Assembly (NCBI RefSeq): GCF_954871325.1
Contig: NC_088779.1
Coordinates: 26,522,869 to 26,586,868, forward strand
From: Gordionus sp. m RMFG-2023
Taxonomy: Eukaryota > Nematomorpha > Gordioida > Chordodea > Parachordodidae
Reading direction: 5' to 3'
Length of the DNA: 64,000 nt
The notes below the pieces were generated by a model. That model was given only the letters and a program-made list of their open reading frames with translations. It was not told the DNA's origin and did no database searches. A program made the position numbers and the translations under genes. Of the stretch, positions 36,460 through 47,916 are shown piece by piece. Position 1 is the first letter of the stretch. Each line of letters starts with the position of its first letter.

Positions 36460-37959
36460 TTAAAACAAGATTGAAGATCTAATAGCCGAATTGAAAATAA
36501 TATTGATATAAACATTTATGGCATGGTTACAATACTTTAAAAAATAAACTATAGTTTGAACTTTGGATATGCCACTTGATGACTCCTCCACCCAAGAATT
36601 ATTTGCTAAAAACACGAAAATTACATAAGGTAAGTTCAATAATAAAAATTCGATGCCAATAGCTGAGAGTGTATTTGTCTAGATGCACCTTTGAAGTTTT
36701 CGTTTCCTCCTTAACATTTGAATTATTCGCCAACAATTCTGATCCTAAAGTAGTTTCCAGGACAGGAGGGAGAATACTTTTTGGATCTATTTTATTTCTA
36801 GGTGGTCTACCCATTAGAACTGTAGGATTTAATAAACTTAGTCTACTATTTCGTATCATAGTCGTAAGGCTATTACTTTTACAGGTAGAGATTGTTTGCA
36901 ATTTGGAACGCAATTCCCCAATTTTTTGGTGTTTTTTTAATTTAATAAAAATGGAAATATTAAAAATCATTATCAACAAGGTAGGCATCAAATAAATTAT
37001 AATACTAAAAATTTTGTCGTAATAAATAGAAAAAAAATGATAAAATTTGCTAAGTTTATAATAATGATAGAATTTGATATGAATTTTAAAGATTTGTGAA
37101 TCGCACGAAAGGTTAGATAGTATAAATGTCGTATTTTGATTTGAATTTACGTATTTTATACCCTTTTCTACGTCCACATAAAATAAGTAAGGCATGGAGA
37201 AAAATATCGAAAAAACGCAAATTGAAATCATTAATATCAAGGCAGTCTTTCTTGTCTTCTTTAATATAAAATGACTGCCAAAAAATTGACACATGTAATT
37301 CAAAATATTTTTTGGACTGTATTTGAATGAGGCTACCTCATTTTCGCCTTCATTTTTTAAACCAGCACGATTCGCCAAGTTAGCATATCGGTAGGGAAAA
37401 TATATCGCCACAAATCTATTTACAGTTAAAACGGTGGTATTCAAATTTAGATTAATAGCGCATGTTTGTTCCTTGAAGAAAGTAACTCTAGTACTGTAAG
37501 TAATAAAAATTTTGTTCGAGATTCCCAAGTTGATACTCGAATAATAAAGGAAAGGGGAAAAAAATAAATTAATACACGCAATCACATTCCACAACAGAAT
37601 CGAATATACTATAACATAAAAATGGGTTGTAGATGGTATACTGTTTTTTTTGGTGACCTGATACAGATATCTTCACTTGCACGGATTTGGGGAATGATAG
37701 AATTTTTACTTGGGATATTAATACTTTGACCATGAACAGTGTGATCTTTATTTCTCTTAGTGATATTTTTATTGTACTCCATTTTAAAAGTTAGGATAAA
37801 ATAGAAAACATTACTTGTGATACCAAAAATAAGAAGCGGTCCTAAGAAATATACGTACACTAGTTTTTGGAGCCAGCCAATATCCTTTTCCTGATAAATC
37901 TTGATAGTTTGATTCGCGAAACATATTAAAGATAAATTATAGGCAGCGATATTATTCAT
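36460..37959 (-). CDS. Rhodopsin-class GPCR, peptide/FMRFamide-receptor-like
   Basis: Seven membrane segments are readable on minus with a three-exon model (37959-37778, 37640-36883, 36662-36460), phases 2 and 1, giving 380 residues. The N-terminus has NLS and NQT glycosylation sites. TM1 is near LVYVYFLGPLLIFGITSNVF. A short first loop DIPSTTHFYV leads to TM2. The TM3 cysteine is in EQTCAIN and the DRY box is replaced by NRF (VNRFVAIYFPYRY). TM4, a second-loop cysteine (NLSCDS) and TM5 follow, then a short third loop into TM6 (FLLLNLPYVIFVF) and TM7 (KYCNHAINVYINII). The frame changes twice without splicing. The first intron (137 bp, weak donor GTACAA) might instead be a frameshift at an A8 run near 37650. 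The second removes 220 bp that are themselves open (36663-36882). A decayed gene cannot be excluded. The ligand is unknown. The resemblance to FMRFamide receptors is from memory. Confidence 0.72.
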
Positions 37960-39560
37960 TAATATTTTAATTTTTTATATAACTCAAAATAAAAAAAAAT
38001 ATGAACAATAATTTTTTAAAAAAATATATAAAATTAAACATTTACAGAATATACATATTACATTTACTAGTCGTGACTTATTATTCTTAATATATATTTT
38101 TAATTACAAATTTTACTTGTATATAATAATATATATACAAATATTTGGCATCACAAATTGTAATAAATTAATTTTTATAAAAAAAATGTTTGTAATACTA
38201 TTATAAATGACATTTTAGTAAATTAAAATAAAATATTGTATATTTTTTTTTGTTTTTTTTATATTATAATAAAACTAAAATAAAATAAAATAAAATATTA
38301 ATTAAAATAAAAATTAAAAAAAGTAAATAATAATTATAAAAATATAATTTAAAATTAATTTAAATAAATTATAATATTAAATAAAATATGCATTCTTATA
38401 AAAACAAAATAACTAAATATTAAAATAAAATAATTTTGTATTCTATTTCATTTTTCTTTCTATAAATTATATATTATTTTAAAATAGATATAAATATTAT
38501 ATGTTGATAATTATCAGTGGCGTATAGAAAAGAGGATGAATAGATGTTTCGTAATACTTTTATATTGATATCTAAAACTAACATTTGATTTTTTGGTAGG
38601 CGTCATGCCAGCAAGATGAATATAGAAGTTTTAAAAATTTCACTTTCGTTAAAATATAGTTTTCTATGAATCAATAGCATGCCTATCCTTGAAAATGTGT
38701 AGGTGGGGGCGGGGTTGAAGAGGAGATTAAGCCATTTTTAAAAAAGTTTCAAATATATAAAGGGCTGTACCCTTTTTGAATAAAATTATATTTTAAGTTT
38801 AAATAATAGACATTTTCAAATAAAACGATTTCAATCTAAAGGGTTTGCTATATACAAATTTACATCTCGGATTGAGAAAAATATTCTATACAAAAAAAAA
38901 CATATTTTATAAAATAAAATTATTTCTAAAAAAAGATGACTAAAACTAAATTCTAAAACGGTGGGGGGGGGGATTAGATATAGGTTTTTGAGGGGGTTTT
39001 GCTTCAAGTGATTATCCTATCATGTAGACGCTGGTGGAATGCCTCATATAAATTTTAAAAATTTGAAGAAATGATTTGCCTCAAAGCAAAAAACACTAAA
39101 AATAAATGTTGGCGTGAATGGGTTAAAGATTGATTTTGATCGATAACTTTAGAATACAGATCTCCCGCTACTAAATAAAAATATTGTACATATTTTTATA
39201 GAAAATGAAAATATATCTTTTGACTATAATAGAAACAATTAACAACTCTAATGTAAACGTTATATGTGTTCGTTTTCTTAACCCAACTGTCGAATAGCAT
39301 TGGTCACCCTACACCTATTAAGTGGCTCATTCTTCTAAATATTCTATCCCCTAATAGCTGCCTAATACAAGTTTAATAATTATTATAAAATTATGACGCA
39401 TGTATAATTTAAGCGTTACCATGGTAATTATTATTAGAAAAGATAATAATGGCATATTTGATATATTATCGAAAACAACATAAAAATTACTATCTACGTA
39501 TTATGATATCGAGGAATCTTAACTTTTATTTGATTGTTGTAAACTAATCGTTGTTAAATT
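37960..39560. other. AT-rich region upstream of the GPCR
   Basis: No gene seen. 37980-38480 is extremely AT-rich and would contain the GPCR promoter. A CAGTGGCGTATAG hAT-like end lies at 38514. G-runs occur near 38704 and 38960. Confidence 0.5.
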
Positions 39561-39615
39561 TGTTATTAAAATTTATTTAAAGATCAAAAAATTACATTGC
39601 AAAATCTCTTTTGTC

Positions 39616-39843
39616 ATGCTTTTGTTTATGCAAAAAGAAAATGTTGATCGGGTCAAACCAAAGAAAGGTTCAATTTATTTTTATTTTACAAGTCTTAAGT
39701 CAGGTGTAGTGGCAGAAAGAGGAAAGACCTCATCGGACGAAAGTTCGAAGGGCTCAAAATGTGATGGATTTATCCAAATTTATTTTCTTCTTTTTTTTTT
39801 ACTTAAAAATATTTATATTATTAAGAATGGTGAGCATACATAA
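39616..39843 (+). CDS. Possible small exon or ORF, unidentified
   Basis: A 75-residue frame whose first 52 residues have normal amino-acid variety (KENVDRVKPKKGSIYFYF, then VAERGKTSSDESSKGSKCDG) before turning into AT-driven hydrophobic sequence. This suggests an exon running into an intron or untranslated region. No domain recognised and no clear donor chosen. Could be chance. Confidence 0.2.
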   Translation: MLLFMQKENVDRVKPKKGSIYFYFTSLKSGVVAERGKTSSDESSKGSKCDGFIQIYFLLFFLLKNIYIIKNGEHT

Positions 39844-41514
39844 TAAATAATCTCGCTTCATTCGACTGCTCAATTAATTCACGTTCAACTGAAATATTCT
39901 GCTAAAAAATATTGGCTGATAGTCTTATTTTTAATTATTTTTAGTTTACTTATAATCGCTATGCTCTGATATGTCACTAATACTATGGGTAATCAAGTCT
40001 TATTATTTCCACAATTAAGCAATGGCTATACATTCTTGAAAATGAAATTGTTTTCGTAGCTTCTAACATATTAGCTTTCGCTAAAGAAGATATTCTCTTA
40101 AAGGTTTTTTTGGTTATACCATCTCTGTTATTTTAACAAACCGTTTAGTATAAATATATATTGCATCCGCTATAATATATATTGCATCCGCTATAATATA
40201 TTGATATTCTAAAAATATTTCGGTAATACCCGTTACTCTATCTGATTAATAATATCCCTTAACACCTCAATTTTCATTTGAACTAAGTATTTTACAGGCA
40301 AATTTATTTGGCCATCTACAAAGCAGCGGATTGAGATGCACACACTGAACCGACTAGGCTATAGTGGCTATTAGAATGAAACAATATTTTTTCGAAAGGG
40401 TAAAATTTGGACGCTTCGAAACACATTAGAAATCGATAACGTTGAACGCTTGGAGGATTATGGAATAATATTTTCCTTTTTTCCCACCACCATTCTAAAA
40501 GGTAATTCCCAAATATACCTCTACCACCAAAAAGAATTGTCAACGAAATCCGGGTATTTAATTATATAAGCAATTGTAATGCATGTTCAACTAATATTGA
40601 TTATTTTCCTTTATAAGTTTCAAAAATCGTAACTTAAAATAATGTATTTCGTATTATTAATATTTTTTAAATAATAAGTTTACCAGTGTTCATGTAAAAT
40701 CTAACAATAAAAATATCCTTAATAACCTCAATATATAGGCGCTATCTTTTAGGTTATCCATCAAAAAAAATTAGAAAAATATTTTACAAAGTTACTCCTT
40801 TGATATTGATTTCTTTTTCAAAATTAAAATGGGATTTATTCAAAAATGAACATGAAAATATTTGAAAAATAAGCACAACTTTTTGTAATTTTTATCCAAG
40901 AAATTATGCCAAGAACATTTTAATGCTGCCTCACTAACCTCAAAGACTAGAGTGTTGATCATCATATAGATCTCTTTATTAGCTTTCATTTGATATCTAT
41001 AGATATAATATGTTAGGATATTTCTGAAGAGATTGGTATCAAATATAGCAATTTTAGGCTGCTGATTAGGAAAATATTCATCAATGACGCAGAGGTTTAC
41101 GTTTAATTATTTAATATTGATATTATTTTAATAATATTTTTAAATTAATCGCTTTTTTCCTTTTTTCTTAGAAATTTTATAAATAAGAGTAAATACAATA
41201 ATTTGAGTCGAAATATTTTTTAATTAGCTTTTATTTGTTTAAAAAAATTATATATCTTTTTACCGAATTTGCTATTATTCATATAATCGTATTGCATATT
41301 TTTATCGCAGCTTATGTTTTTCAAATTTGATCATAGCGTAATAATTATCATAAAGTAACATTTTTATAAATTTTTACCTATTTATTGGTTTCATTTTGTA
41401 ATAACTCTGCGTTTAAATAACTCAACGCTAGAATGTAACGCGCTTACTATACCTTAATCAAATCTAGGGGTTAAACCAAAAAAATTTCCTATGAACAAAA
41501 AAGTAAAATCTATT
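39844..41514. other. Noncoding spacer
   Basis: AT-rich. A tandem ATATATATTGCATCCGCTAT pair lies at about 40156-40195. A 75-residue minus frame at 40316-40543 has no domain. Confidence 0.5.
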
Positions 41515-41790
41515 CTAGAACCCTAAGAGCTCTACCTCGGTAGATGGAAAAAGGCTAGATGACATAACCTTTTTACCAAAAGTGGTACAGAGAACTAGCC
41601 TGCAATTCCATTCTTTATTCCAAGCGGAGATATTAATATTCGCCATTTTAACCTTCGTCACGACTATCTTATCAAATTTCGGATCTGAAGCTTTAAAAAT
41701 ATTGAAAATTATAGGTCGTAGTATCTTATCAAAAACATAATGCAATAAATACTTGTATATTAAGCAACAAATATCGCTAGTTATATACAA
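41515..41790 (-). CDS. Possible exon, unidentified
   Basis: The last 50 residues of this minus frame (KASDPKFDKIVVTKVKMANI, then SAWNKEWNCRLVLCTTFGKK) have ordinary protein composition and less AT-biased codons. The first part is AT-driven. No family recognised. It lies 1.1 kb beyond the stop of the nicotinic-type gene on the same strand but does not resemble the membrane domain of that family. Confidence 0.22.
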   Translation of the reverse strand: MYITSDICCLIYKYLLHYVFDKILRPIIFNIFKASDPKFDKIVVTKVKMANINISAWNKEWNCRLVLCTTFGKKVMSSSLFPSTEVELLGF

Positions 41791-41847
41791 ATCTAACCTG
41801 AACCGAACGAACCATGGTTTGGCTGGGATGACTTAAAGAGATTATTT

Positions 41848-42073
41848 TTGCTTTTTTTTTTATTTAGCATGTCTCTTTATAATGTTCCCCTTTATGTTTT
41901 GAAATATTTTCCGTTTAGTATATTTTTTATATACTCATGCTTTTTAAACATATATTTTCTAAAAATAATTTTTGGTTTTATGTTTTTGTCTAATATAATG
42001 TTTACTGAACACTCAAAAAATAATTTTTGTCATATGGCCCTCAACAATAATCCTATCTGTGCTGTCTTGATAG
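41848..42073 (+). CDS. Possible exon with strong donor, unidentified
   Basis: An open frame ends MFTEHSKNNFCHMALNNN then PICAVLI, immediately followed by the textbook donor ATAG/GTAAGT at 42073/42074. The upstream half is AT-driven and may be intron or leader. A distant resemblance to the start of MPN-domain EMC8-type proteins crossed my mind but is too weak to use. No following exon was found in the next 700 bp. Confidence 0.25.
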
Positions 42074-42081
42074 GTAAGTGA

Positions 42082-42845
42082 GGAAATTGGATTCTTTACA
42101 AAATATAGAAGCAATTTAGTTAGTTATTTCCAGTAAAATAAAAGTTTAAGAAGAAAAAAAAGAAAGATGATGTTATTTATAAACACAAATGTGATATATA
42201 ATTTAAGTATTTAAGTGAAGGTAAATCATTTAATTTAAAAAATTAGGGTATTAGGAAAATATGACAATAGCATTTCTTTTTAAAGATAATTTTTTTTTAA
42301 AAAAAAGTTGTAATTTATGCGTAAAAATGATAAAAGATTTACATATAATTTTTAACAATAAATATTTTGAATTTTAGGTAAAATTTGATCAAAAATCTTA
42401 TTTAAACATTCTCGAAAAAAATGTTGTTTTAAAATAATTTTAATTTAAAAAAAAAATCTCCAGCGATCTTTTATTTTGAAAATTTCTAACTCTGTAACAT
42501 GAACAATAAATTTCGTAACTTATAATCAGGAATGTAAAAGAATTTTTAAATCTTTATCATAAAGCCCTAAATTAACTGGTATTCTATTAATTTAAAATTT
42601 TAGTTCCTTTTTTCAATAATAAGACCTTTCTAGAACAAAATAAAATCTGTTTATTTGTTGAATACAAACGTCTAGTATATTTATTTACCTAAATTTTGAT
42701 TATAATAAAAAAAAATTATTGCAGTTTATCTCTTGCATACAAAGTAAATCAAGAATCTTATAAAAAAAATTTACTAACTTGTATAAATAATGATTTTAAA
42801 AATTTAATTTTTACGAAATATAATTTGATAAACATAGTCATGCGG
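42082..42845. other. AT-rich 3' flank of the nicotinic-type gene
   Basis: No M1-M4 membrane segments on the minus strand here, which matters for deciding whether the gene encodes a channel. The 60-residue plus frame at 42696-42878 has no domain and overlaps the gene antisense. Confidence 0.5.
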
Positions 42846-45800
42846 CTAGTTTTGATGCTTGTGGTGATGGCGATGTAACTTTTTGAATTTTAGATGAAAA
42901 GTTATGTAGCTGTAAGGCATTTCGCAACAGGGATATTTAGATTGGTGAGTTTCAATCTTATTTTCGATGACTTTCCAAGTAATATCGTGTCTAGGGGTCA
43001 GACAAACTCCTTTGCCGCATTCTTCGATGTCAGAACTATCGGAGGTATTTTTTTTAATATCGTTATCGTTAGAAGATACGCTGGAATTTTTAGATGCATT
43101 CTTTTCTGTAGGCCCCATGGTTATGTTCAAAGAATCGGAATATTCTTCCTTATCATGGGAGCTGGATTCATTTTTATTCGAATCGTTGATGTGGGTGAAT
43201 TGTAAGTATTCCATATTGACTCCCGTTTCGTTCGTGAACGGTTCCACCTTAATATACTCGATATCATAAATCCATGAACCGAATTTAATATCGCAATGTT
43301 CAATTAAACCGTCTAATTTGTGAAATTTACCATGATGGTGCTTAGTTTTAGGTTTGTTACTGAATTTGAATCCGGGTCGACTCCATGCCCGTTTATTATG
43401 CCTTTTTTTGAAAATTCCCCTTCTAGATTTGCCTTTCTTTTTTTCGTCGTCATCGTCGTCGTCATCGTCGTCATCATCATCATCCTCCTTTTCCTTCTTT
43501 TCCTTATTTTTTTTCTTCTCTTTCTTTTCCCCGTCTTCTTCATTCTTTTCGTCTTCCTGTTTTCCTTTACTTTTCTCCTTTATTTCTTTTACAGCTTTTT
43601 CTAAACTTTCTTGGCCTTCTTTTTTGGATTCCGTTTTCGCTCCCACCGCTTCCGATTTATCTAAACTAGACGCGGAGTTTACATCTTCGGAGCCATCGGT
43701 TGAGGAGTTTTCAGGGGCCGACATGTTCATTATAATTATGAGGGTGTCTTCCACAGAGAAATCGTGATGATGATGTTTAATGGAGTGGTGGTGTCCTTCA
43801 ATTTCTGATTCATCGGTAGCTGATGGTGTTCTCTTCGGATATTCAGGTTGGCAGTAAATTTTTATCTTGGCCTGAGGAACCCACACGATTGTTCCGTCAT
43901 TGCGAATTATTGTGTAAGGAGGTTTGGTTAAAGCATCTGGCTCATCTATAGAACTTTATATTTTTATTAAATTTAAAAAATTTAAGCAATTTCTAGGGAA
44001 ATAAAACTTGAATTTTACATTAAAGACATCTTAAAAAATTTATATTAGCAACCACAACGTTAATTAAGTCTCAATATATATTATATAATACAAGAGATCG
44101 TATTTTCCTATTCTTAATTAGTCTTATTCTAGAAGTGAATTAGGAGGCCAAAATCTTCTTAAATTGAACGTTTCGTTTATATTAAACCAAAATTCTCATC
44201 ACTGATGGATACTAGTTATAATATCAAATTTGGAGGAATCTTTAGTCATATTATATTTTAATATTTCCTCATTTTTAATTTAAAATTATGCCAAAAACGC
44301 TTAAAAAATACGTTTACGAGAAAATGGGAAATTATTGGGGATCTGTCCTAAATGACTTCTGTAATTTAATCCTAGAATACCTTTCTGTCTTATTAACAAA
44401 ATTGATAAATAAATATGGCACACATAGTCATTCTGATTACCCAAAGTAGAGTGTTATATCTGGTATCCAAATGTCGTCAGAGCCGAATGAAAACGCCGTC
44501 TTTACGCCTCCGTATTCAGAAGGGTCCCATTTTAGACGCTCATCTTTCCATTCCTTAAGGATAAATATTTGATAAAATATGGTACTGGTAAAAATCGCAA
44601 CAGTTCTCCAGAGTTTATAATTCAATGAAATTGGTGTCGTTTAAAATTATAACTTAGTATTCATAGTTATGTCACTTATTATGTTTATAGATTTTAATTT
44701 TTACACTCTGGGGCATTGGGAAATGGAATCTAAACTGGTTCAATTTACATATTTATTTCGAAGGATAAAATAATGTATTGATGAAGTGTATTATTATTAT
44801 ATATGTAATATTGTATAATAATATAAATAAATTATAAAAAGTGCATTCATGACATAATGTAATATTCTTGATATTTTATACATTTCATTTTGCTTACATA
44901 CAAATATAAATTTTAACCAATTTAATAAATTATAGAATCATTAATAAATAAAAAGACATTATTGAGCTAAATAATTTATGAAAATTACATTATGCAAAAA
45001 GCGGTGAAATGACATTTTTATCCAGTATACTTTACTTAATTTTAACATAATATATAAAAAAAAAATTCTAAATAGTAAATACTATTAATAAAATGGGGTT
45101 CGAAAGACTGTAAACACGTTAAATTTCACTTAGAATTCCTCTGAGATAATTTATAAATAATGTGAAACATTTTCTAAGGGTTCTTTTCCATGGATATATT
45201 ACCCATCAAAAATAAAATGATGCTTCATCTAATATCTTGTCTATATACAATACATTTTTATAAAATATATTTGTTCTTGATATCTTTTTAAACCATGTAT
45301 CTGTATCAGGTATATTTGAATAAATATCCCCAAAATATTTAAATATTCACATAGGGAGATCTGGGTATGCATATTGATAAATAGTTAATATTACAATTGT
45401 TTGTTGTATCTTTTATAGATACGAAATTTTACGACTCTGTTTGACTCTAAGCTAGAATCCTCTTACATAGATATGAGAGGGGGGGGGGTTAAAAATTAAT
45501 TATTTTATTGAAATAAAGGGGGGGAGGGTGCCCTCTTAATCAACATACATATGTAGTAGTAGAGGTCTGCAATGAGCTGGTTATAGCCCAGCTGCCATTG
45601 TGTAGTCATGAGCGGGCGGGTTTAAATTACTTTCAAAACAATAGGCTGGCGAGCGAGCGGTGAGGGTAAATTTAAAATAGATTTCTAGGAAAATGAGAAC
45701 GAGCTCAAATTTATTAAAAAATATATTATTGTTTGATTATATGATATATTTTTATAAGCTTAATGAAATATTTTAAAATAAAATAAATAAAGAGTCAAAC

Positions 45801-47916
45801 AACCAATCAAATAATTTTAATAAATCGAGCGGGGATGGGTTGACGGGTGGAAGATATTTTTAAAAACCCTGAGAGAGGGGGGGGGGGGTAAGCGGGTTAA
45901 AAAAAATAAAATACTGGGAGGGCAGGATTTCGGGTAAAAATCTACCAATTGTAGAATCTGGTATAATTAAATTTTTTGTATATTTTAATCATCATCGAGA
46001 TTTGGCAAATAGATGTCCAAGCATTTCTGCCAGCTATGAGCAAAATCTTTGCATAATGTTTATTTTTAATCGGGCTTTTTAACAACTCCATCTATTTATA
46101 GAAAGATAAACCGCAAATTTTAAAAACAAATCAATAAAAGTTTTATATTTTTTCCATTCTTTCTCATCCCCCCCCCCAATTTTTATTTTTTACTGATCCG
46201 TTTTTCCCGCTAAAAAAAATATTCATATTTTTTTAATCAAAAACAAATTTATATTTTTTTTAAAAAAAAAGGACAAAATAAAAATCAATAAAATTTAATT
46301 ATAATTTATTTACCATTTTATAAAAGTAATTGCCGGAAAATTTGTGCTTCTCGATGTCCTTTTTTTGTATATTATTATAAAAAATAAAATTTTAAATATG
46401 CGATTTTTAAAAATTAATTCAATTCTTTCATTATTTTTTTTTTGATTTTTGACTTACGATTTTGTGAGCGGCCGATAAAGATAACCCAACCTTGACAATT
46501 ATAGGTTTGCCGATTTCTTTGATTGGAATCACGTCGGAATCGTATTCATCGAGTAAATCTTTCTTCAATTTGCTTTCCCAGCCATAGTAGGTGTTAGGAA
46601 CTTTTAAAGCTTTTGCTGGAACGGATGCTTTTTTTTTGGAAAAAATACATTATTTATACGAGATTAAATTTTTAGTAGTTTACAAAAAAAATAAATGAAT
46701 TCATTCCACGTTAGTATTTCATAAAAATTAGAAATATCATTTATTCTCTAATTCCTAATCCTACATCATGAAACTAAAAAAGTTGCTAGTTTATTATTAA
46801 ATAAAAGCTGAGAAGTATTAATAAAAATAATTATAAACCTGGTCAAATATTATCAGGAAATTAACACATATATTGGTGTATTTAATAGGCTTGACAGCTT
46901 GTCATTTGCTCGCCCCTCACCCCTTCTTACTAAGAACTGCAGAGCAAATAATTTTCAATAAACTTAGCAGTTGCGATATTATATAATATATTTTGAAGAA
47001 AAAAATATATATATTCATATGGGCATCTGTGTTTTCCCCTAACTAATAGCCCAAAAAATATTGATATTGTAATTTTACTCACTTTTTTAAAAAAAATATT
47101 ATTTTGTAATTAGATTTTTTTATTCGTAATAATAAAAATCACGTTTTGCATCATCATTTGACACCATAACTCTGCTAAATTCTTATCGGAATAATAAAAT
47201 TTATGGACAAAATGTTTACCCCACCCTTTAAGAAAATGATTACCCCACCCTTTAAGAAAATGTTATCCCAAACAGGACATTTTAATGAGCATCAATTGTT
47301 AAATTTTTTTAAATATCCAACATGTGATTTATCAACATACCAATGGATATAATTTTATTTTAAAATATTCGGGCCCTACCTGTATTTGTAACAAAGTCCC
47401 ATGGTGGAGAATCCGGGACTGCAAGTCTTAAATAGATCTATTCGAAAACGAATAAATATAAACCAGATAGAATTAATCGTATTCGAATTTTTAAACCAAT
47501 TTAATAGTTTGGTATTCATAATTGTAGTGTTGTTAAACGGCCAACTCAATATTTTAGCCGGAAAAAATATTTCCTAGGCCTCAAGATTTAATATATCTAG
47601 ACCTTTGTTCCTTTTATGAGCAAAATCTTCAGGCTTGCGTAATATTTTTCTGGTTGAATTGAGTTAGTAGTTTTTAAGAATCGGCTCAAAATGAGCCGTT
47701 TAACACTACGTAATTGTAACAATCGAATAAGAGATTCTTTCGAATACGGAATAGTACATTATTATTAGATTTTCAAAAACAAATATTCATCTCAACATAT
47801 GGGGAAAATAAGAAGGTATAATAAAATGATAATTGTTTCAAAAAAATTATACCTGGAAGACAGGATCCTATCAAAACGTTTGCGAGAATCAAACCTGAGA
47901 AAATTGTCGAATGCAT
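42846..47916 (-). CDS. Nicotinic-type Cys-loop ligand-binding domain, alpha-like, no membrane region
   Basis: Exons on minus: 47916-47853 (MHSTIFSGLILANVLIGSCL, a signal peptide), 46627-46458 (YYGWESKLKKDLLDEYDSDV), 44553-44441 (EWKDERLKWDPSEYGGV, then DDIWIPDITLYFG) and 43953-42846. Phases fit at the first and last joins. A short exon for the TTNxW strand, expected between 44.6 and 46.4 kb, was not found. The last exon holds TIVWVPQAKIKIYC, then about 185 residues before the partner cysteine in EHCDIKFGSWIYD. The normal loop has 13. The insert has His clusters, a Lys/Glu stretch and 13 consecutive Asp. A second insert of about 80 residues, rich in N-glycosylation sites, follows. Loop C has vicinal cysteines (YPCCEMPYSYITF), the hallmark of acetylcholine-binding alpha subunits. 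The frame stops at HRHHHKHQN, before M1. The product may be secreted, like molluscan acetylcholine-binding protein. An unseen later exon remains possible. Confidence 0.82.
45558..45930. repeat. GC-word interspersed repeat inside a nicotinic-gene intron
   Basis: AGAGGTCTGCAATGAGCTGG near 45561, then GAGCGGGCGGGTTT and GGCTGGCGAGCGAGCGG. The end near 45895-45925 has AAGCGGGTT and GGGAGGGCAGG. It resembles the GGCCCGG family by its AGAG-TCTGCAA start and alternating GC and AT words. A poly-G run lies near 45880. Confidence 0.45.
45955..46090. mobile_element. hAT-type MITE, degraded
   Basis: Retains GAGCAAAATCTTTGCATAAT and the right end CGGGCTTTTTAACAACTCC of the family described at 25213-25432. 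The left part is lost. Confidence 0.4.
47221..47268. repeat. 24 bp tandem duplication
   Basis: ACCCCACCCTTTAAGAAAATG occurs twice in a row, followed by a partial third start (TTATCCC). It lies in the first intron of the nicotinic-type gene. Confidence 0.85.
47525..47708. mobile_element. hAT-type MITE in first intron of the nicotinic-type gene
   Basis: Starts TAGTGTTGTTAAACGGCC and ends GAGCCGTTTAACACTA, with flanks CATAATTG and CGTAATTG, an 8 bp target duplication with one mismatch. It belongs to the 25213-25432 family. Confidence 0.82.

Noticed and set aside
36599-37959. Two separate genes for the 331- and 116-residue minus frames
   Set aside because: TM1 lies in one and TM2-TM5 in the other, with TM6-TM7 in a third frame. 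Together they form one receptor.
40316-40390. Pol III A-box-like TAGCCTAGTCGG on minus
   Set aside because: No B box at the required distance and no cloverleaf. A single copy in the window.
43320-43767. Plus-strand frames including a poly-Ser run
   Set aside because: They are antisense to the Asp-rich insert of the nicotinic-type exon, whose minus-strand frame has clear family motifs on both sides.
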